From NCBI RefSeq assembly GCF_017592825.1, contig NZ_JAGFMD010000010.1, positions 106,693 to 170,692 on the forward strand: a stretch of DNA of 64,000 nucleotides, in the 5' to 3' direction. The stretch comes from Roseivirga sp. E12 (GTDB lineage: Bacteria; Bacteroidota; Bacteroidia; Cytophagales; Cyclobacteriaceae). Below are positions 24,472 to 33,501 of the stretch, piece by piece. Both the position numbers and the translations under genes were made by a program. A model generated the notes under the pieces. It did not search any database. It was not told the origin of the DNA and worked only from the letters and a program-made list of their open reading frames with translations. The first letter of the stretch is position 1; each line of letters begins with the position of its first letter.

Positions 24472-25317
24472 CTAAGCTTTGACAATGGGCAGTAGATTAC
24501 TTCGGTATCTTTTGGTTGATGTAAGCTGCCTACCATTCTTAAACTTCAACAGGTATTCACCCTGATAAAGGTGTTGGAATGAAGCCAAATGATCCAAGTT
24601 TACAATAGACGATCTATGTACGCGAACAAAGGGGTAGTCAAGCTTTGATTCTAAACTCTTCATTGTATCCCTAATCCTATATTTTTCTTCGTTGGTTATC
24701 AAATCAATATAGTTACCTGAAGCCTCACAACTTATAATTTCATCTAAGGCAATCATTCTAAAAGCACCCTCAACTTTCACTTTCAAATGTTTAATCTTTG
24801 CGTTGCGAGCGCTCAATACTTCCGATCCCCGATTAATGTTCCTTTTACGATAAAAGAGAATACTCGAAATCAGTACCACTATAATCCAATAGATCACAAA
24901 ATTGCTCAAAGCACTTCCAAGTATTACTAAACGGAAATTGTAAAGAACATCGAATGGATTCCAGGATTCGAAGAGCCCCTCACCCACCAAATCTCTCACA
25001 CTGAAGTCTACCAGAATGGCGGCTCCCCTATGAATCAGTGCCAGTGGAATGCTCAGGGTTAAGTGAGCCACAAGAGGCTTTTCCCACTCTTTTGCAAGCA
25101 GATCAAATCTCTTTGTGAAGCGTATTAGAAGAGGTGTTAAAAGACCCCAAATCAAAACTCCAGAACCTTGATAAAAAAAGTTTTGAAACCAAGTATTGGT
25201 GCCGTTGGCGTGAAGTTGTCCAAGAGCGGACTTTGTGGTTAATAGAACTCCTACAATCAGCCAAAAAACAGTGATGATCCATACTCTGTTTTTTCTCAGA
25301 AATAGAAAATCCATCAT
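24472..25317 (-). CDS. LytTR family transcriptional regulator with N-terminal membrane domain
   Basis: A 281-aa protein with four predicted membrane helices (about 11-30, 50-67, 80-100, 130-155) and a C-terminal LytTR DNA-binding domain (about 175-281: IALDEIISCEASGNYIDLIT, RDTMKSLESKL, FVRVHRSSIVNL, GRQLTSTKRYRSNL). There is no receiver domain, so it is a one-component membrane-bound regulator and not the partner of a known LytS-type kinase. The gene stands alone. Confidence 0.88.
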   Translation of the reverse strand: MMDFLFLRKNRVWIITVFWLIVGVLLTTKSALGQLHANGTNTWFQNFFYQGSGVLIWGLLTPLLIRFTKRFDLLAKEWEKPLVAHLTLSIPLALIHRGAAILVDFSVRDLVGEGLFESWNPFDVLYNFRLVILGSALSNFVIYWIIVVLISSILFYRKRNINRGSEVLSARNAKIKHLKVKVEGAFRMIALDEIISCEASGNYIDLITNEEKYRIRDTMKSLESKLDYPFVRVHRSSIVNLDHLASFQHLYQGEYLLKFKNGRQLTSTKRYRSNLLPIVKA

Positions 25318-25373
25318 TTACTTCTAGACGGAAAAACACAGTAATTAGTTAGCAATGTCGAATAGTCAAGCAT

Positions 25374-25396
25374 TAAAAAACCGCCCGAAGGCGGTT
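25374..25396 (-). terminator. Terminator of the 25401-26123 gene
   Basis: On the minus strand AAACCGCC-TTCG-GGCGGTTT with a T-run of six; the stem begins about five bases after the stop codon at 25401. Confidence 0.9.
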
Positions 25397-25400
25397 TCAA

Positions 25401-26123
25401 TTAGTTTTGGCTTACAACTGACCGATATTTCAATTCATTATAGGCTTGGATATGGCCTGCAAAATTTCTGAATTTAGGCCTCCTTCTCTGACTAGAAATC
25501 AAGTCTGGTTCATCTGCGAAAAGATAGCCGAAAGACTTTTTAAATGATGCCTTTCTAACAATCATTGGTTTTCCGTCTCCTTTGACCACCCAATAGGTTC
25601 TTTCTTCCCCGCCTACCAGTGCAATACCTTGAACCCCAATAGGCATGGACTTAGAACCGTTTCTATGATCATACACTTTGATGTGCTGATCAAAACCAGG
25701 GTTCAACAATTGAAGTAGTGCAATTTTATTCTTTCTTCTAGGCATAGCCTGCGCATCGAAATAGATCCACTCACGATCTAAGATATCGTTTTGGTCTGTT
25801 TTGATGATATGCCTGAGCGAAGTAGACTTTTCCGTAAGGGTTGCCAGCTTAGCAAAAGCACCCGGACGAATGGCGAATCTTTGAACCTGATGCGCCTTGA
25901 ACTTGTGTAGTTTACCATTTTCATCTCTAATTCTGAGTCTGGTAATAAAGCCTCTCCATTGGGTAGCGCCTCTGAGATAACCATTGATGGTTTCTCCATC
26001 ATTGGTAACAACATAACATTCCCTATCACTAATAAACTCAGTGAATGGTTCAACAAAGTCTTGAGCCATGACCGGGCTAAGACCAACAATAAATAGTGAG
26101 ATTAATAATTTGAGTTTTTGCAT
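25401..26123 (-). CDS. Secreted protein of unknown function, 240 aa
   Basis: A signal peptide (cleavage after SPVMAQ near residue 21) precedes a beta-rich basic domain: ECYVVTNDGETINGYLRGATQW, FKAHQVQRFAIRPG, and a second part with WVVKGDGKPMIVRKASFKKSFGYLFAD. The layout with short strands and Gly turns resembles other small exported Bacteroidota proteins, but I cannot name a family. Monocistronic, with its own terminator. Confidence 0.7.
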   Translation of the reverse strand: MQKLKLLISLFIVGLSPVMAQDFVEPFTEFISDRECYVVTNDGETINGYLRGATQWRGFITRLRIRDENGKLHKFKAHQVQRFAIRPGAFAKLATLTEKSTSLRHIIKTDQNDILDREWIYFDAQAMPRRKNKIALLQLLNPGFDQHIKVYDHRNGSKSMPIGVQGIALVGGEERTYWVVKGDGKPMIVRKASFKKSFGYLFADEPDLISSQRRRPKFRNFAGHIQAYNELKYRSVVSQN

Positions 26124-26193
26124 TTTCTAATTGGTTTACCAACTCTTGACAATCTTTGTGCCAAAAGTCCAGAGTAAACAATGCTCTACTCGC

Positions 26194-27102
26194 TTATTGA
26201 TCTGCTCTTAGACGAACTAAAACCGGCCTATGGTCCGAAACCGTTGAAGAATATGTTGAAACGCAATTATCAATGGAAATCACCTCAGTAGAGATTTCAT
26301 TGTCAAACAACTCATCAGTAATCAGTACATTATCAATGTTACTTGGGAATGAGGGGAATGACCAACCAGATGATGGGCCTTCGGCAATTGGTAGTGTTGT
26401 GAATTTATAGTTTTGAGGATCATCCAAGAATACCTGAAATACATTATCAGTATCGACTATATCGTCATTATAGTCTCCTAACATCAACACTTCTTCTGAA
26501 CTCAAGTTATCATCTATATAGGTTTTCAATAGATCAGAGGCTGCTCTTCTTCTATCTTCTGAGCCATCGCAGCATTTCAAATGAATGTTGATCAGGTTTA
26601 CACTAAGCCCATTTGTGTGGTTAACCTTCATCAGATACGGCCTTCTGAAGGCCGTAAAGGCATTATTGTTTTCGCTTGAAGCTTCTTCATAAAGATTCAT
26701 TGGAGTCCCTTCGACAGCAATTTCACTTTCTTTATATAAATAGCCAACCATAAGGTTGCTGCCATTAACTTGGGTCACAGACCCAGACCAACCTTCTAGC
26801 TCAACCACCAAGGCATCAAAAGCAGAAGTTGAAGTTATTTCTTGTAGGGCAATTACGTCTACGTCATATATCTTGATGATCTGCTCCACCATATTCGCGG
26901 TAAAACTAGATTTAGGAAACTGCTCAATATTCCATGTTATAATATCAAGAGACTCGCTTGATACTGTGACAGGACAATTCTCCAAAGACAAAGGAGTTGG
27001 TTCGTCCATATCGTCATCATCGTCAGGAGTTGAGCCATCGTCTCCTCCTCCACAAGAGAATAAGACGGCCAAAATCATAAGTAACCAAATGCCCTTCTTC
27101 AT
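26194..27102 (-). CDS. Endonuclease/exonuclease/phosphatase family lipoprotein
   Basis: Lipobox AVLFSC (Cys17) followed by an acidic linker (GGGDDGSTPDDDDDMDE). The catalytic domain has the EEP motifs in order: LDIITWNIEQFP, VIALQEIT (Glu metal ligand), NIHLKCC, LGDYNDD (Asp/Asn) and SDHRPVLV (Asp-His). These are the phosphodiesterase residues of DNase I-like enzymes. As an outer-membrane lipoprotein it may act on extracellular DNA or on phospho-ester substrates; the target cannot be told from sequence. Confidence 0.88.
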   Translation of the reverse strand: MKKGIWLLMILAVLFSCGGGDDGSTPDDDDDMDEPTPLSLENCPVTVSSESLDIITWNIEQFPKSSFTANMVEQIIKIYDVDVIALQEITSTSAFDALVVELEGWSGSVTQVNGSNLMVGYLYKESEIAVEGTPMNLYEEASSENNNAFTAFRRPYLMKVNHTNGLSVNLINIHLKCCDGSEDRRRAASDLLKTYIDDNLSSEEVLMLGDYNDDIVDTDNVFQVFLDDPQNYKFTTLPIAEGPSSGWSFPSFPSNIDNVLITDELFDNEISTEVISIDNCVSTYSSTVSDHRPVLVRLRADQ

Positions 27103-27158
27103 ATCACAAAGTTAAGGCAGCCCCAAGAAAGGGGAATAAAGAATGGATGAATATTTTA

Positions 27159-28436
27159 TTAAGCTTTTTGTTCTTTCCTAACTCTGATGATTCCATAAAC
27201 CAAGGTCAATCCTGCAAGGAGAAGGATAGCGAGCCTTACACCACCACTAAATGCAAAAGTCTCTCCTATCACAGACATCACAGCTTTAAATACATTGATG
27301 AATCCCAGCATGGCTGTCACAAAGACTGTGATGCCCATAAACACATTCAGCATTAAGGTGTTTTTATGGTCTTTCATACTGGAAACATGGTTTACCATAA
27401 TCCAGAGAATAAATGCCAAGAGCGGGAGTATAAAACCGTTGGCTGCTTGTGCTAAAATAATGACCGGAATAGGTTTAACATTGCTCACCCCGAAAATGAG
27501 TCCTGTGAGTAGAACAAGAATCCACACTGATCTAAACCTCCACGACTGCTCATCCGGTTGGCTTTTTGTTGCACTCTTAATAGTTATGGCTCCAGCAAGG
27601 GCAGCGGTGATGCTTGAGGTAAAGCCAGCCGCAAAGAGTCCCACACCGAAGACTATCCCCATAAATGCTCCGTGATTTTTCACCAATTGTTGGTGTAGGT
27701 TTCCAAACCCAAACTCGCCAATGAGCGATGTTCCAACTACTAAAACTGCCATTGAAATAATACCTCCCAGCACAATAGATGGTATCATGCCGGATCTCAT
27801 TTGTTTTACTGTTTGCCCTTTCGCCAAACCAGAACCTAGAAAGATATTATAAGGAACGATCGTGGTTCCTACAAGGCCTAAAGTCAACAAGGCACTTTTC
27901 TCATTAATCTTTGGCACTACCAACCCTTCGAAGAATGCTCCTGCATCTATCTTTAGGCTTAAGGCCGCATACAAAAATGCCAAGCCCATCAGTGCTACTA
28001 TAATACCTAACAGGTTAGCGACAGTATTGATATTTCCGGCAAACAGTACTATCGCTGCAACAACGACTATAATGATGGTGAAAATCCACGCAGGGACTCC
28101 GGTAACAATTAAAGCCAACCCTGAAATGGCCCCGAGGATATTCCCCGCTTCATAAGCGGCACAGCCTAGGAATACTGCAATGGCTATAAACCAAACGAGC
28201 TTAGAAGACTGAAAACGATCTTGAATGGCCCCTCCCAGGCTTTGACTAGTAACAATAGATACTCTAGCCGCAGCTTCTTGAAGTATTACACAAGCAAAAG
28301 TGGAGAAGAGCAGTGCCCATAAAAGTTGGTATTGATGATTAGCCCCTGCCGAAGCTGCCGTGGTTACGGTTCCAGGACCAATAAATGCTGCTGCAATAAC
28401 CAACCAGAAAATGAAATTCCAGAACTTTGATTTCAT
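27159..28436 (-). CDS. Nramp-family transporter homologue with altered metal-binding site
   Basis: A 425-aa protein with about 11 membrane helices and clear Nramp-family similarity. Helix 1 aligns as GPGTVTTAASAGANHQYQLLW to the canonical DPGNFATDIQAGA...LLW, so the metal-binding Asp and Asn are replaced by Gly and Thr. Helix 6 reads TIVPYNIFLGS where MPHNLYLHS is usual, so the metal-binding Met is Val and the His is Tyr. The substrate is thus unlikely to be Mn2+ or Fe2+ in the usual way. pxpABC lies about 4.3 kb away; in Bacillus the Nramp relative YcsG is encoded next to the PxpA homologue YcsF. A role near 5-oxoproline use is a guess. Confidence 0.85.
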   Translation of the reverse strand: MKSKFWNFIFWLVIAAAFIGPGTVTTAASAGANHQYQLLWALLFSTFACVILQEAAARVSIVTSQSLGGAIQDRFQSSKLVWFIAIAVFLGCAAYEAGNILGAISGLALIVTGVPAWIFTIIIVVVAAIVLFAGNINTVANLLGIIVALMGLAFLYAALSLKIDAGAFFEGLVVPKINEKSALLTLGLVGTTIVPYNIFLGSGLAKGQTVKQMRSGMIPSIVLGGIISMAVLVVGTSLIGEFGFGNLHQQLVKNHGAFMGIVFGVGLFAAGFTSSITAALAGAITIKSATKSQPDEQSWRFRSVWILVLLTGLIFGVSNVKPIPVIILAQAANGFILPLLAFILWIMVNHVSSMKDHKNTLMLNVFMGITVFVTAMLGFINVFKAVMSVIGETFAFSGGVRLAILLLAGLTLVYGIIRVRKEQKA

Positions 28437-28468
28437 GGTGGAAGATACAAATTATGGTCAAACTGAAA

Positions 28469-29098
28469 TTAGCTGAGCAGATAGCCAACGCCCTTTGGTT
28501 TGTTAAGCAGCCAACCCGTAAGGCTGTATCGGCTGACTTGAGTGGTCAGAACCTCATGAGCAACCTTATCACTTTTGAATAAAACAAGCCTCTTTCCTAT
28601 TGGCGATATGACATGCGGATCACCTTCTCCATAAATCTTCAGTTCACCACCATTGCCAGGCTGCCAGTCCTCATTTAGATAAAGAATTACTGAAATGAGG
28701 CGATTCCCCCGGTCTTTAAATTGGTCGATGTGCCTTTGATAATATGCCCCGCTTGGATAATGTGCCAGATGGAATTCGGAGTCTTTAATACTGAGGAAGC
28801 AATATCTATTGAGAATACTAATGATTTGATCGAAAACTGACAGCACCTGATCTATGCAATCAGCTTCTCCTCTGGATATCCAATGAATATGATCCTTCCT
28901 GATGGTCGGAACAATCTGATTGTTAGTTAAAGGACCAATGCCTGCAAGGTTAAAGTCTTCTTGGTCTAATTTGTCCAAAAAGAATTTTCTCAGCGATGTA
29001 AAGAGTTGCTCACTAATGGCATCATCTATCATCACATAATCACGGTCTGATAAGCGATCGACCCAGTCGATAGCATTCTCTTCGTCAAAAAGTTTCAA
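28469..29098 (-). CDS. 2-oxoglutarate/Fe(II)-dependent oxygenase (prolyl 4-hydroxylase-like)
   Basis: A 209-aa protein with the facial triad visible: HID in YYQRHIDQFKDRG (His and Asp), distal His in KVAHEVL, and the 2-oxoglutarate-binding Arg in QVSRYSLTGWL. The strand ISVILYLNEDWQPGNGGELKIYG is typical of the prolyl-hydroxylase-like group. Substrate unknown; it could modify a protein (for example a ribosomal protein or elongation factor). It is 22 bases downstream of nothing in frame and stands divergent to ddl. Confidence 0.88.
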   Translation of the reverse strand: MKLFDEENAIDWVDRLSDRDYVMIDDAISEQLFTSLRKFFLDKLDQEDFNLAGIGPLTNNQIVPTIRKDHIHWISRGEADCIDQVLSVFDQIISILNRYCFLSIKDSEFHLAHYPSGAYYQRHIDQFKDRGNRLISVILYLNEDWQPGNGGELKIYGEGDPHVISPIGKRLVLFKSDKVAHEVLTTQVSRYSLTGWLLNKPKGVGYLLS

Positions 29099-29210
29099 TC
29101 AATACGTCAAATAGCTAGGCTAAATGTGATCATTTATATCAAATAAATCGTCTGCTTATATGAAAATTGTCAACAGTTAGCGTTCTTCAAACAAAGATTA
29201 ATTATTGTCA

Positions 29211-30269
29211 ATGTCAAAGCTTAAACTGGCCATAGTTTTCGGGGGTAAATCCACCGAGCATGAGATCTCAATTTTATCAACTAGAAGTATTCTAGCGCAA
29301 ATAGATAGTGATAAATACAACATTTCACTCTTGCGCATTGACATCAAAGGAAACTGGTTTTTAGTAGACAGTATTGACGCACAAGAGTCCACTCCTATTA
29401 CACTCGTGCCACAGGACAAAGGTGCCGCGGTACTTGATACTGATAATGGTAAAATTCTGAAGCAATTAGACATCGCTTTGCCAGTACTCCATGGCGTCTT
29501 TGGAGAAGATGGCACTATCCAAGGCTATTTCCGTATGATGAACCTGGCCTTTGTAGGTTGTGATGTCATGGCCTCCTCAGCATGCATGGATAAAGACTTA
29601 ACCAAGAGGGTATTGAGAGATGCTGGAATCGGTATAGCCCCCTACGCCATTGCAACACCTGAAAGCAAGCCAGACTTCGCTAAGCTTGAACGCGACTTAG
29701 GCACTCCACTGTTTATTAAACCAGCCAATCTAGGCTCTTCGGTTGGGGTTTTTAAGATTGAAACTGAAGCAGAATACCTTTCAAAACTAGATGAGGCTCT
29801 TACCTACGACTGGAAAGTCTTAATTGAAAAGACCATTGTTGGAAGAGAGATTGAATGCGCTGTTTTAGGAAACGAAAAGCCAAAAGCTTCTCTTCCTGGT
29901 GAGGTTATTATGAGTACCGAATTCTATGACTTTGAATCAAAATATGTAGATCAGGATGCCTCGTCCACCCAGGTACCAGCAGACATCCCAGATGATCAAA
30001 TTGAACTTGTAAGAAGTACAGCCATCAAAGCCTATCAAGCCATGGGGTGTGAAGGACTTTCTAGAGTAGATTTTTTTGTTACTGATGAAGAGGTATTGAT
30101 CAATGAAATAAATACTATTCCTGGGTTCACGAGTATAAGCATGTATCCTAAAATGTGGGAAGCCACTGGCATACCTTATCCGGAGCTCATTGATATTTTG
30201 ATCGAGCTCGGTATGGAGAGGTATCAAAGAGATGCGGCATTAAAAATTACTGCTCAGCCTGTTAAGTAG
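29211..30269 (+). CDS. ddl: D-alanine--D-alanine ligase
   Basis: ATP-grasp enzyme for the D-Ala-D-Ala dipeptide of peptidoglycan. I use ATG 29211 (MSKLKLAIVFGG), 352 aa; a TTG six bases upstream is also in frame. Motifs: FGGKSTEHEIS, HGVFGEDGTIQG, KPANLGSSVGVFK (ATP binding) and NEINTIPGFTSISMYPKMW (metal and substrate site). Single-copy in the window, in the plus-strand group that ends at pxpC. Confidence 0.96.
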   Translation: MSKLKLAIVFGGKSTEHEISILSTRSILAQIDSDKYNISLLRIDIKGNWFLVDSIDAQESTPITLVPQDKGAAVLDTDNGKILKQLDIALPVLHGVFGEDGTIQGYFRMMNLAFVGCDVMASSACMDKDLTKRVLRDAGIGIAPYAIATPESKPDFAKLERDLGTPLFIKPANLGSSVGVFKIETEAEYLSKLDEALTYDWKVLIEKTIVGREIECAVLGNEKPKASLPGEVIMSTEFYDFESKYVDQDASSTQVPADIPDDQIELVRSTAIKAYQAMGCEGLSRVDFFVTDEEVLINEINTIPGFTSISMYPKMWEATGIPYPELIDILIELGMERYQRDAALKITAQPVK

Positions 30270-30368
30270 CTCTTTTTCCAAAAAAAAGATTCAAATAATT
30301 TAACATTAGACTATTGACTTTATCGTCATTAATGCTTGATATTGCCTGAATGATTCAAACCTTAGCTC

Positions 30369-30719
30369 ATGTCAACACCTAACGCCAAGCCTCGAGTAAT
30401 CAAAGACTTTGAAAAACTCGACCTGAACATTCAAGAATTGATCAAATTAGAATATCCTGAAGGATTCGAAGATCATCTGATTTCTTTCACCAATATGGAA
30501 GGCAAACGCGTTTCTGCCTTGCCTTTCGAAACAGAGGAAAAGCATTACTTGGTGAGAATGACGATTGAAGAGGCACAGCAGATCATAGAAGACGATGATG
30601 ACTATGATGATGACGGCAACCTGAAGGATGATATTAAAGAAGAATATCAAGATAAGCACGAGGAAGAAGGAGAAGAACACGATCCTTATGCAGATGATGA
30701 TAACGAAGAGGAAGACTAA
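30369..30719 (+). CDS. Small acidic protein, 116 aa
   Basis: The N-terminal half (VIKDFEKLDLNIQELIKLEYPEGFEDHLISFTNMEGKR and KHYLVRMTIEEA) looks folded; the C-terminal third is almost only Asp, Glu and Lys. No signal peptide or membrane helix. It resembles conserved hypothetical proteins of the phylum that I cannot link to a function. The stop codon lies inside the terminator hairpin. Confidence 0.75.
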   Translation: MSTPNAKPRVIKDFEKLDLNIQELIKLEYPEGFEDHLISFTNMEGKRVSALPFETEEKHYLVRMTIEEAQQIIEDDDDYDDDGNLKDDIKEEYQDKHEEEGEEHDPYADDDNEEED

Positions 30720-30735
30720 GACGTCTTCTTTTTTT
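30711..30735 (+). terminator. Terminator overlapping the stop codon of the acidic protein gene
   Basis: GAAGAC (30711-30716), loop, GTCTTC (30723-30728), then seven T. The TAA stop (30717-30719) is in the loop, so the terminator begins within the coding sequence. Confidence 0.8.
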
Positions 30736-30759
30736 ATGCACGCTTAGAAAAATCGTTAC

Positions 30760-31752
30760 ATGAGATTAGGAATCATTGGAGGCACAGGCATGTTGGGTCA
30801 TCACATTGCCATAGCAGCCATTTTTAAACAGTATGAACTTGTTATCATCCATCGCGAAGGTTCTCACCTTAGCAAAATCAGCGATCTCAAGTACGAGTCA
30901 AGGACTGCGGACCTTGATAATAGAGGTAGCTTAATCAAAGCTTTCGATGGACTTGACTATGTGGTGAATGCCGCAGCCTATTACCCGACCATTCCCAGGC
31001 CATTGTCCGCTGAACTCAAGACAGCACGACTGCAAATGCAGTTTTTTATTGATGCAGTACGCGAGGCAAAAATAAAGAGGGCACTGTATGTCGGTGGCGC
31101 CATAGCCATACCAAAATCATCCACGGGAGTTGCCAACGAGTCTGGGATCTACACCAAGATACCCGAGAATAGCGCACCCTATGTACAGGTAAAATGCCTA
31201 ATGGATGAAATGGCTAGAGATGCTGCAAAATCAGATCTCCCTATTGTTATCGGTATTCCTTCTATGACTTTCGGGGAATACGACTATGGCCCTACCACTG
31301 GCCGATTGATTGTAGAACTATCTAACCAAACCTTACCTGCCTATATCAAAGGAGACAGGAATGTGGTTTTTGCTGGTGATGCTGGTCGTGGACTTTTACT
31401 AGCGCTTGAAAAAGGATCTTTTGGCGAACGCTACCTAATTTCTGGTGATAATACCAATACCGATGATCTAGTCGCATTGATTTGCAAAAAAGCAGGCGTT
31501 AAACCTCTTGCAAAAACTCTTTCTTTAAAATTCGCAAAGATCATCTCCAAGATACAAGAAACGAGATATGCGTTATTGAGAGGCACCCCTCCAACACTGT
31601 CCTCGACTGCGATAGCTGTACTCTCCGGAGGCCAACATTTAGATGGATCTAAGGCAAAAAATGAGCTGGGCTATGTCCCCGAAATGAGCGCAGAAGATGC
31701 AGTGCATCGTGCATATCATTGGTTTAAAAAGGAAGGTTACATTGCGAAATAA
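30760..31752 (+). CDS. NAD-dependent epimerase/dehydratase-like protein
   Basis: Extended SDR fold of 330 aa. The N-terminal Rossmann motif IGGTGMLGHHIA binds NAD(P). The active-site region reads LYVGGAIAIPKSS, with the usual YxxxK represented only by YVQVK (about residue 140), consistent with the family. The C-terminal part has a typical NAD-epimerase substrate domain (ALLRGTPPTLSSTAIAVLSGGQHLDGSKAKNELGY). Substrate unknown; such proteins act on sugar nucleotides, sterol-like or flavonoid-like compounds. Confidence 0.85.
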   Translation: MRLGIIGGTGMLGHHIAIAAIFKQYELVIIHREGSHLSKISDLKYESRTADLDNRGSLIKAFDGLDYVVNAAAYYPTIPRPLSAELKTARLQMQFFIDAVREAKIKRALYVGGAIAIPKSSTGVANESGIYTKIPENSAPYVQVKCLMDEMARDAAKSDLPIVIGIPSMTFGEYDYGPTTGRLIVELSNQTLPAYIKGDRNVVFAGDAGRGLLLALEKGSFGERYLISGDNTNTDDLVALICKKAGVKPLAKTLSLKFAKIISKIQETRYALLRGTPPTLSSTAIAVLSGGQHLDGSKAKNELGYVPEMSAEDAVHRAYHWFKKEGYIAK

Positions 31753-31820
31753 TGATCAATCAAATTTTGAATTCCAACCCTTTTCACCAAACGAAGGTCT
31801 AAGAGTACAAACAAGTAATA

Positions 31821-32237
31821 ATGAGAAAGCTTATTTATCTTCTGATCATCAACCTAATCTTCATCACAGCCTGCTCGAATGATGATCAACCTCTTAACAA
31901 CAACGAGGACTGTCCGGATAATATAGTTTGCACTGAAATATTAATATCCTTGACATTCAGTCCTAAGGACGGCAATGACAACCCGATATTTCTAGATAGC
32001 TATTATTCTCAAAACCTAGATAACGGACAAACTTATAGCATCACAAATGGCACTGTATTAAGTACCGCTAGTTATGTAGTAGTGAGCGATGAGCAGCTTG
32101 ATGAGATCAATCAAAACGGTACTAATATTCGATTTATCGGCATACAGGGCAATCAAATTGTCGTACAGCAAGATTTCGTGGTAGGTCATGATTGTTGTCA
32201 TGTAGTTCCTCTCAGTGGTCCCTTTGAGGGTCAATAA
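31821..32237 (+). CDS. Small lipoprotein of unknown function, 138 aa
   Basis: Lipobox FITAC gives Cys18 as acylation site, then SNDDQP linker. The mature part is beta-rich with Cys pairs (NEDCPDNIVC, DCCHVV). No family recognised. It lies between the epimerase and an NTF2-like gene, in the same direction. Confidence 0.72.
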   Translation: MRKLIYLLIINLIFITACSNDDQPLNNNEDCPDNIVCTEILISLTFSPKDGNDNPIFLDSYYSQNLDNGQTYSITNGTVLSTASYVVVSDEQLDEINQNGTNIRFIGIQGNQIVVQQDFVVGHDCCHVVPLSGPFEGQ

Positions 32238-32321
32238 CTCCGGTGCTTTTTACAAAGTCAGCTGGCCTAAACGTTAACTCAGACAATTTTCATAGATTCA
32301 TGTTCATAGAATTCTCAGAAC

Positions 32322-32738
32322 ATGAAAATCAAAGCATTACTTGCCTTAAGTCTAATATTCTTCTCTTTCCAGCTTTCCGCTCAAGAGTCAGCTGCTACTG
32401 CTGTTCAAAAGCAACTGGATGCTTATAATGCTCATAATATTGAGGACTTCCTTTCTGCTTACAGCGATTCTGTGAAAATCTATAATCATCCCAAGCAGCT
32501 TACCATGTCAGGGAAAGAACAAATGAGGGCTGCATTTTCTGGTATGTTTACTCAACTCAAAGACCTGCATTGCACACTGCTCAACAGAATGGTTCTCGGA
32601 AATACTGTAATCGATCAAGAGTATGTGATCTTTGATAAAAACGACCCACCCAAACAAGTGTTTGCAATGTATAAAGTGGCGAAAGGCAAGATTTATGAGG
32701 TCTACTTTATTGAACCTGAAATAGACAACGACAAATAA
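32322..32738 (+). CDS. Secreted SnoaL/NTF2-like protein
   Basis: Signal peptide (cleavage after QLSAQ near residue 21) and one NTF2/SnoaL-like cone (VQKQLDAYNAHNIEDFLSAYSDSVKIYNHP, GKEQMRAAFSGMF, VIFDKNDPPKQVFAMYKVAKGKIYEVYFI). These small folds bind hydrophobic ligands or act as isomerases, but no catalytic residue is obvious. Its stop codon is six bases before pxpA, so it may be co-transcribed with it. Confidence 0.78.
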   Translation: MKIKALLALSLIFFSFQLSAQESAATAVQKQLDAYNAHNIEDFLSAYSDSVKIYNHPKQLTMSGKEQMRAAFSGMFTQLKDLHCTLLNRMVLGNTVIDQEYVIFDKNDPPKQVFAMYKVAKGKIYEVYFIEPEIDNDK

Positions 32739-32744
32739 AAAAAC

Positions 32745-33500
32745 ATGAAATCCGTAGACATTAACTGCGATATGGGCGAAAGCTTTGGCAACTTCAAAAT
32801 TGGCAATGACGAAGCCATCTTTCCACACATTACTTCCTGCAATATAGCCTGCGGTGTACATGCCGGTGATCCATACCATATAGAAAGAACTATTGACCTT
32901 GCGCTGTCTCATAAAGTTCAAATTGGTGCTCACCCTGGCTACCCCGACCTTCAAGGATTTGGTCGCAGGGTAATTCCAATCTCTCAAGATGAACTCTCTT
33001 CTTTCATAAAATATCAGGTAGCCGCACTACAAGGTATGGTTGCCAGTGCTGGGGGAGCCCTCGCCTATGTAAAGCCACATGGTGCGCTTTACAATGAAAT
33101 TGCCAGTAATCGAGAGGTGGCTGAAACGGTTTACAAAGCGATAAAGTCCATTGATCCAAAGCTCAAAATCATGGGCTTGGCTGGTAGTCATGTTGAAGAA
33201 GTTCTTGAGACTGTAGATATGACCTACATTCCTGAGGCCTTTGCCGATAGAAGATATGAAGCGAATGGTAAACTTAGATCTAGATCATTACCTCAGGCCG
33301 TCATTGATGATCCTTCAGTGGCAGCCGAACAAGTCGTATCCATCACAAACCATGGAAAAACGGTGACCTTAGATGGAATAGAAGTTTCACTAAATGCGAA
33401 GAGCTTTTGCATTCATGGAGATAATCCTGCCGCTGTAGATATACTGAAAGCCATCGAAGCGTTACTACAAGAACAACAGATCGAGAAAAAGCATTTCTAA
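32745..33500 (+). CDS. pxpA: 5-oxoprolinase subunit PxpA (LamB/YcsF family)
   Basis: 251 aa; begins with the diagnostic VDINCDMGESFGNF and shows NIACGVHAGDP, HPGYPDLQGFGRR and KPHGALYNEI. With PxpB and PxpC it opens 5-oxoproline (pyroglutamate) to glutamate at the cost of ATP, removing a spontaneous glutamine/glutamate by-product. Its stop is two bases before pxpB. Confidence 0.96.
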   Translation: MKSVDINCDMGESFGNFKIGNDEAIFPHITSCNIACGVHAGDPYHIERTIDLALSHKVQIGAHPGYPDLQGFGRRVIPISQDELSSFIKYQVAALQGMVASAGGALAYVKPHGALYNEIASNREVAETVYKAIKSIDPKLKIMGLAGSHVEEVLETVDMTYIPEAFADRRYEANGKLRSRSLPQAVIDDPSVAAEQVVSITNHGKTVTLDGIEVSLNAKSFCIHGDNPAAVDILKAIEALLQEQQIEKKHF

Positions 33501-33501
33501 T

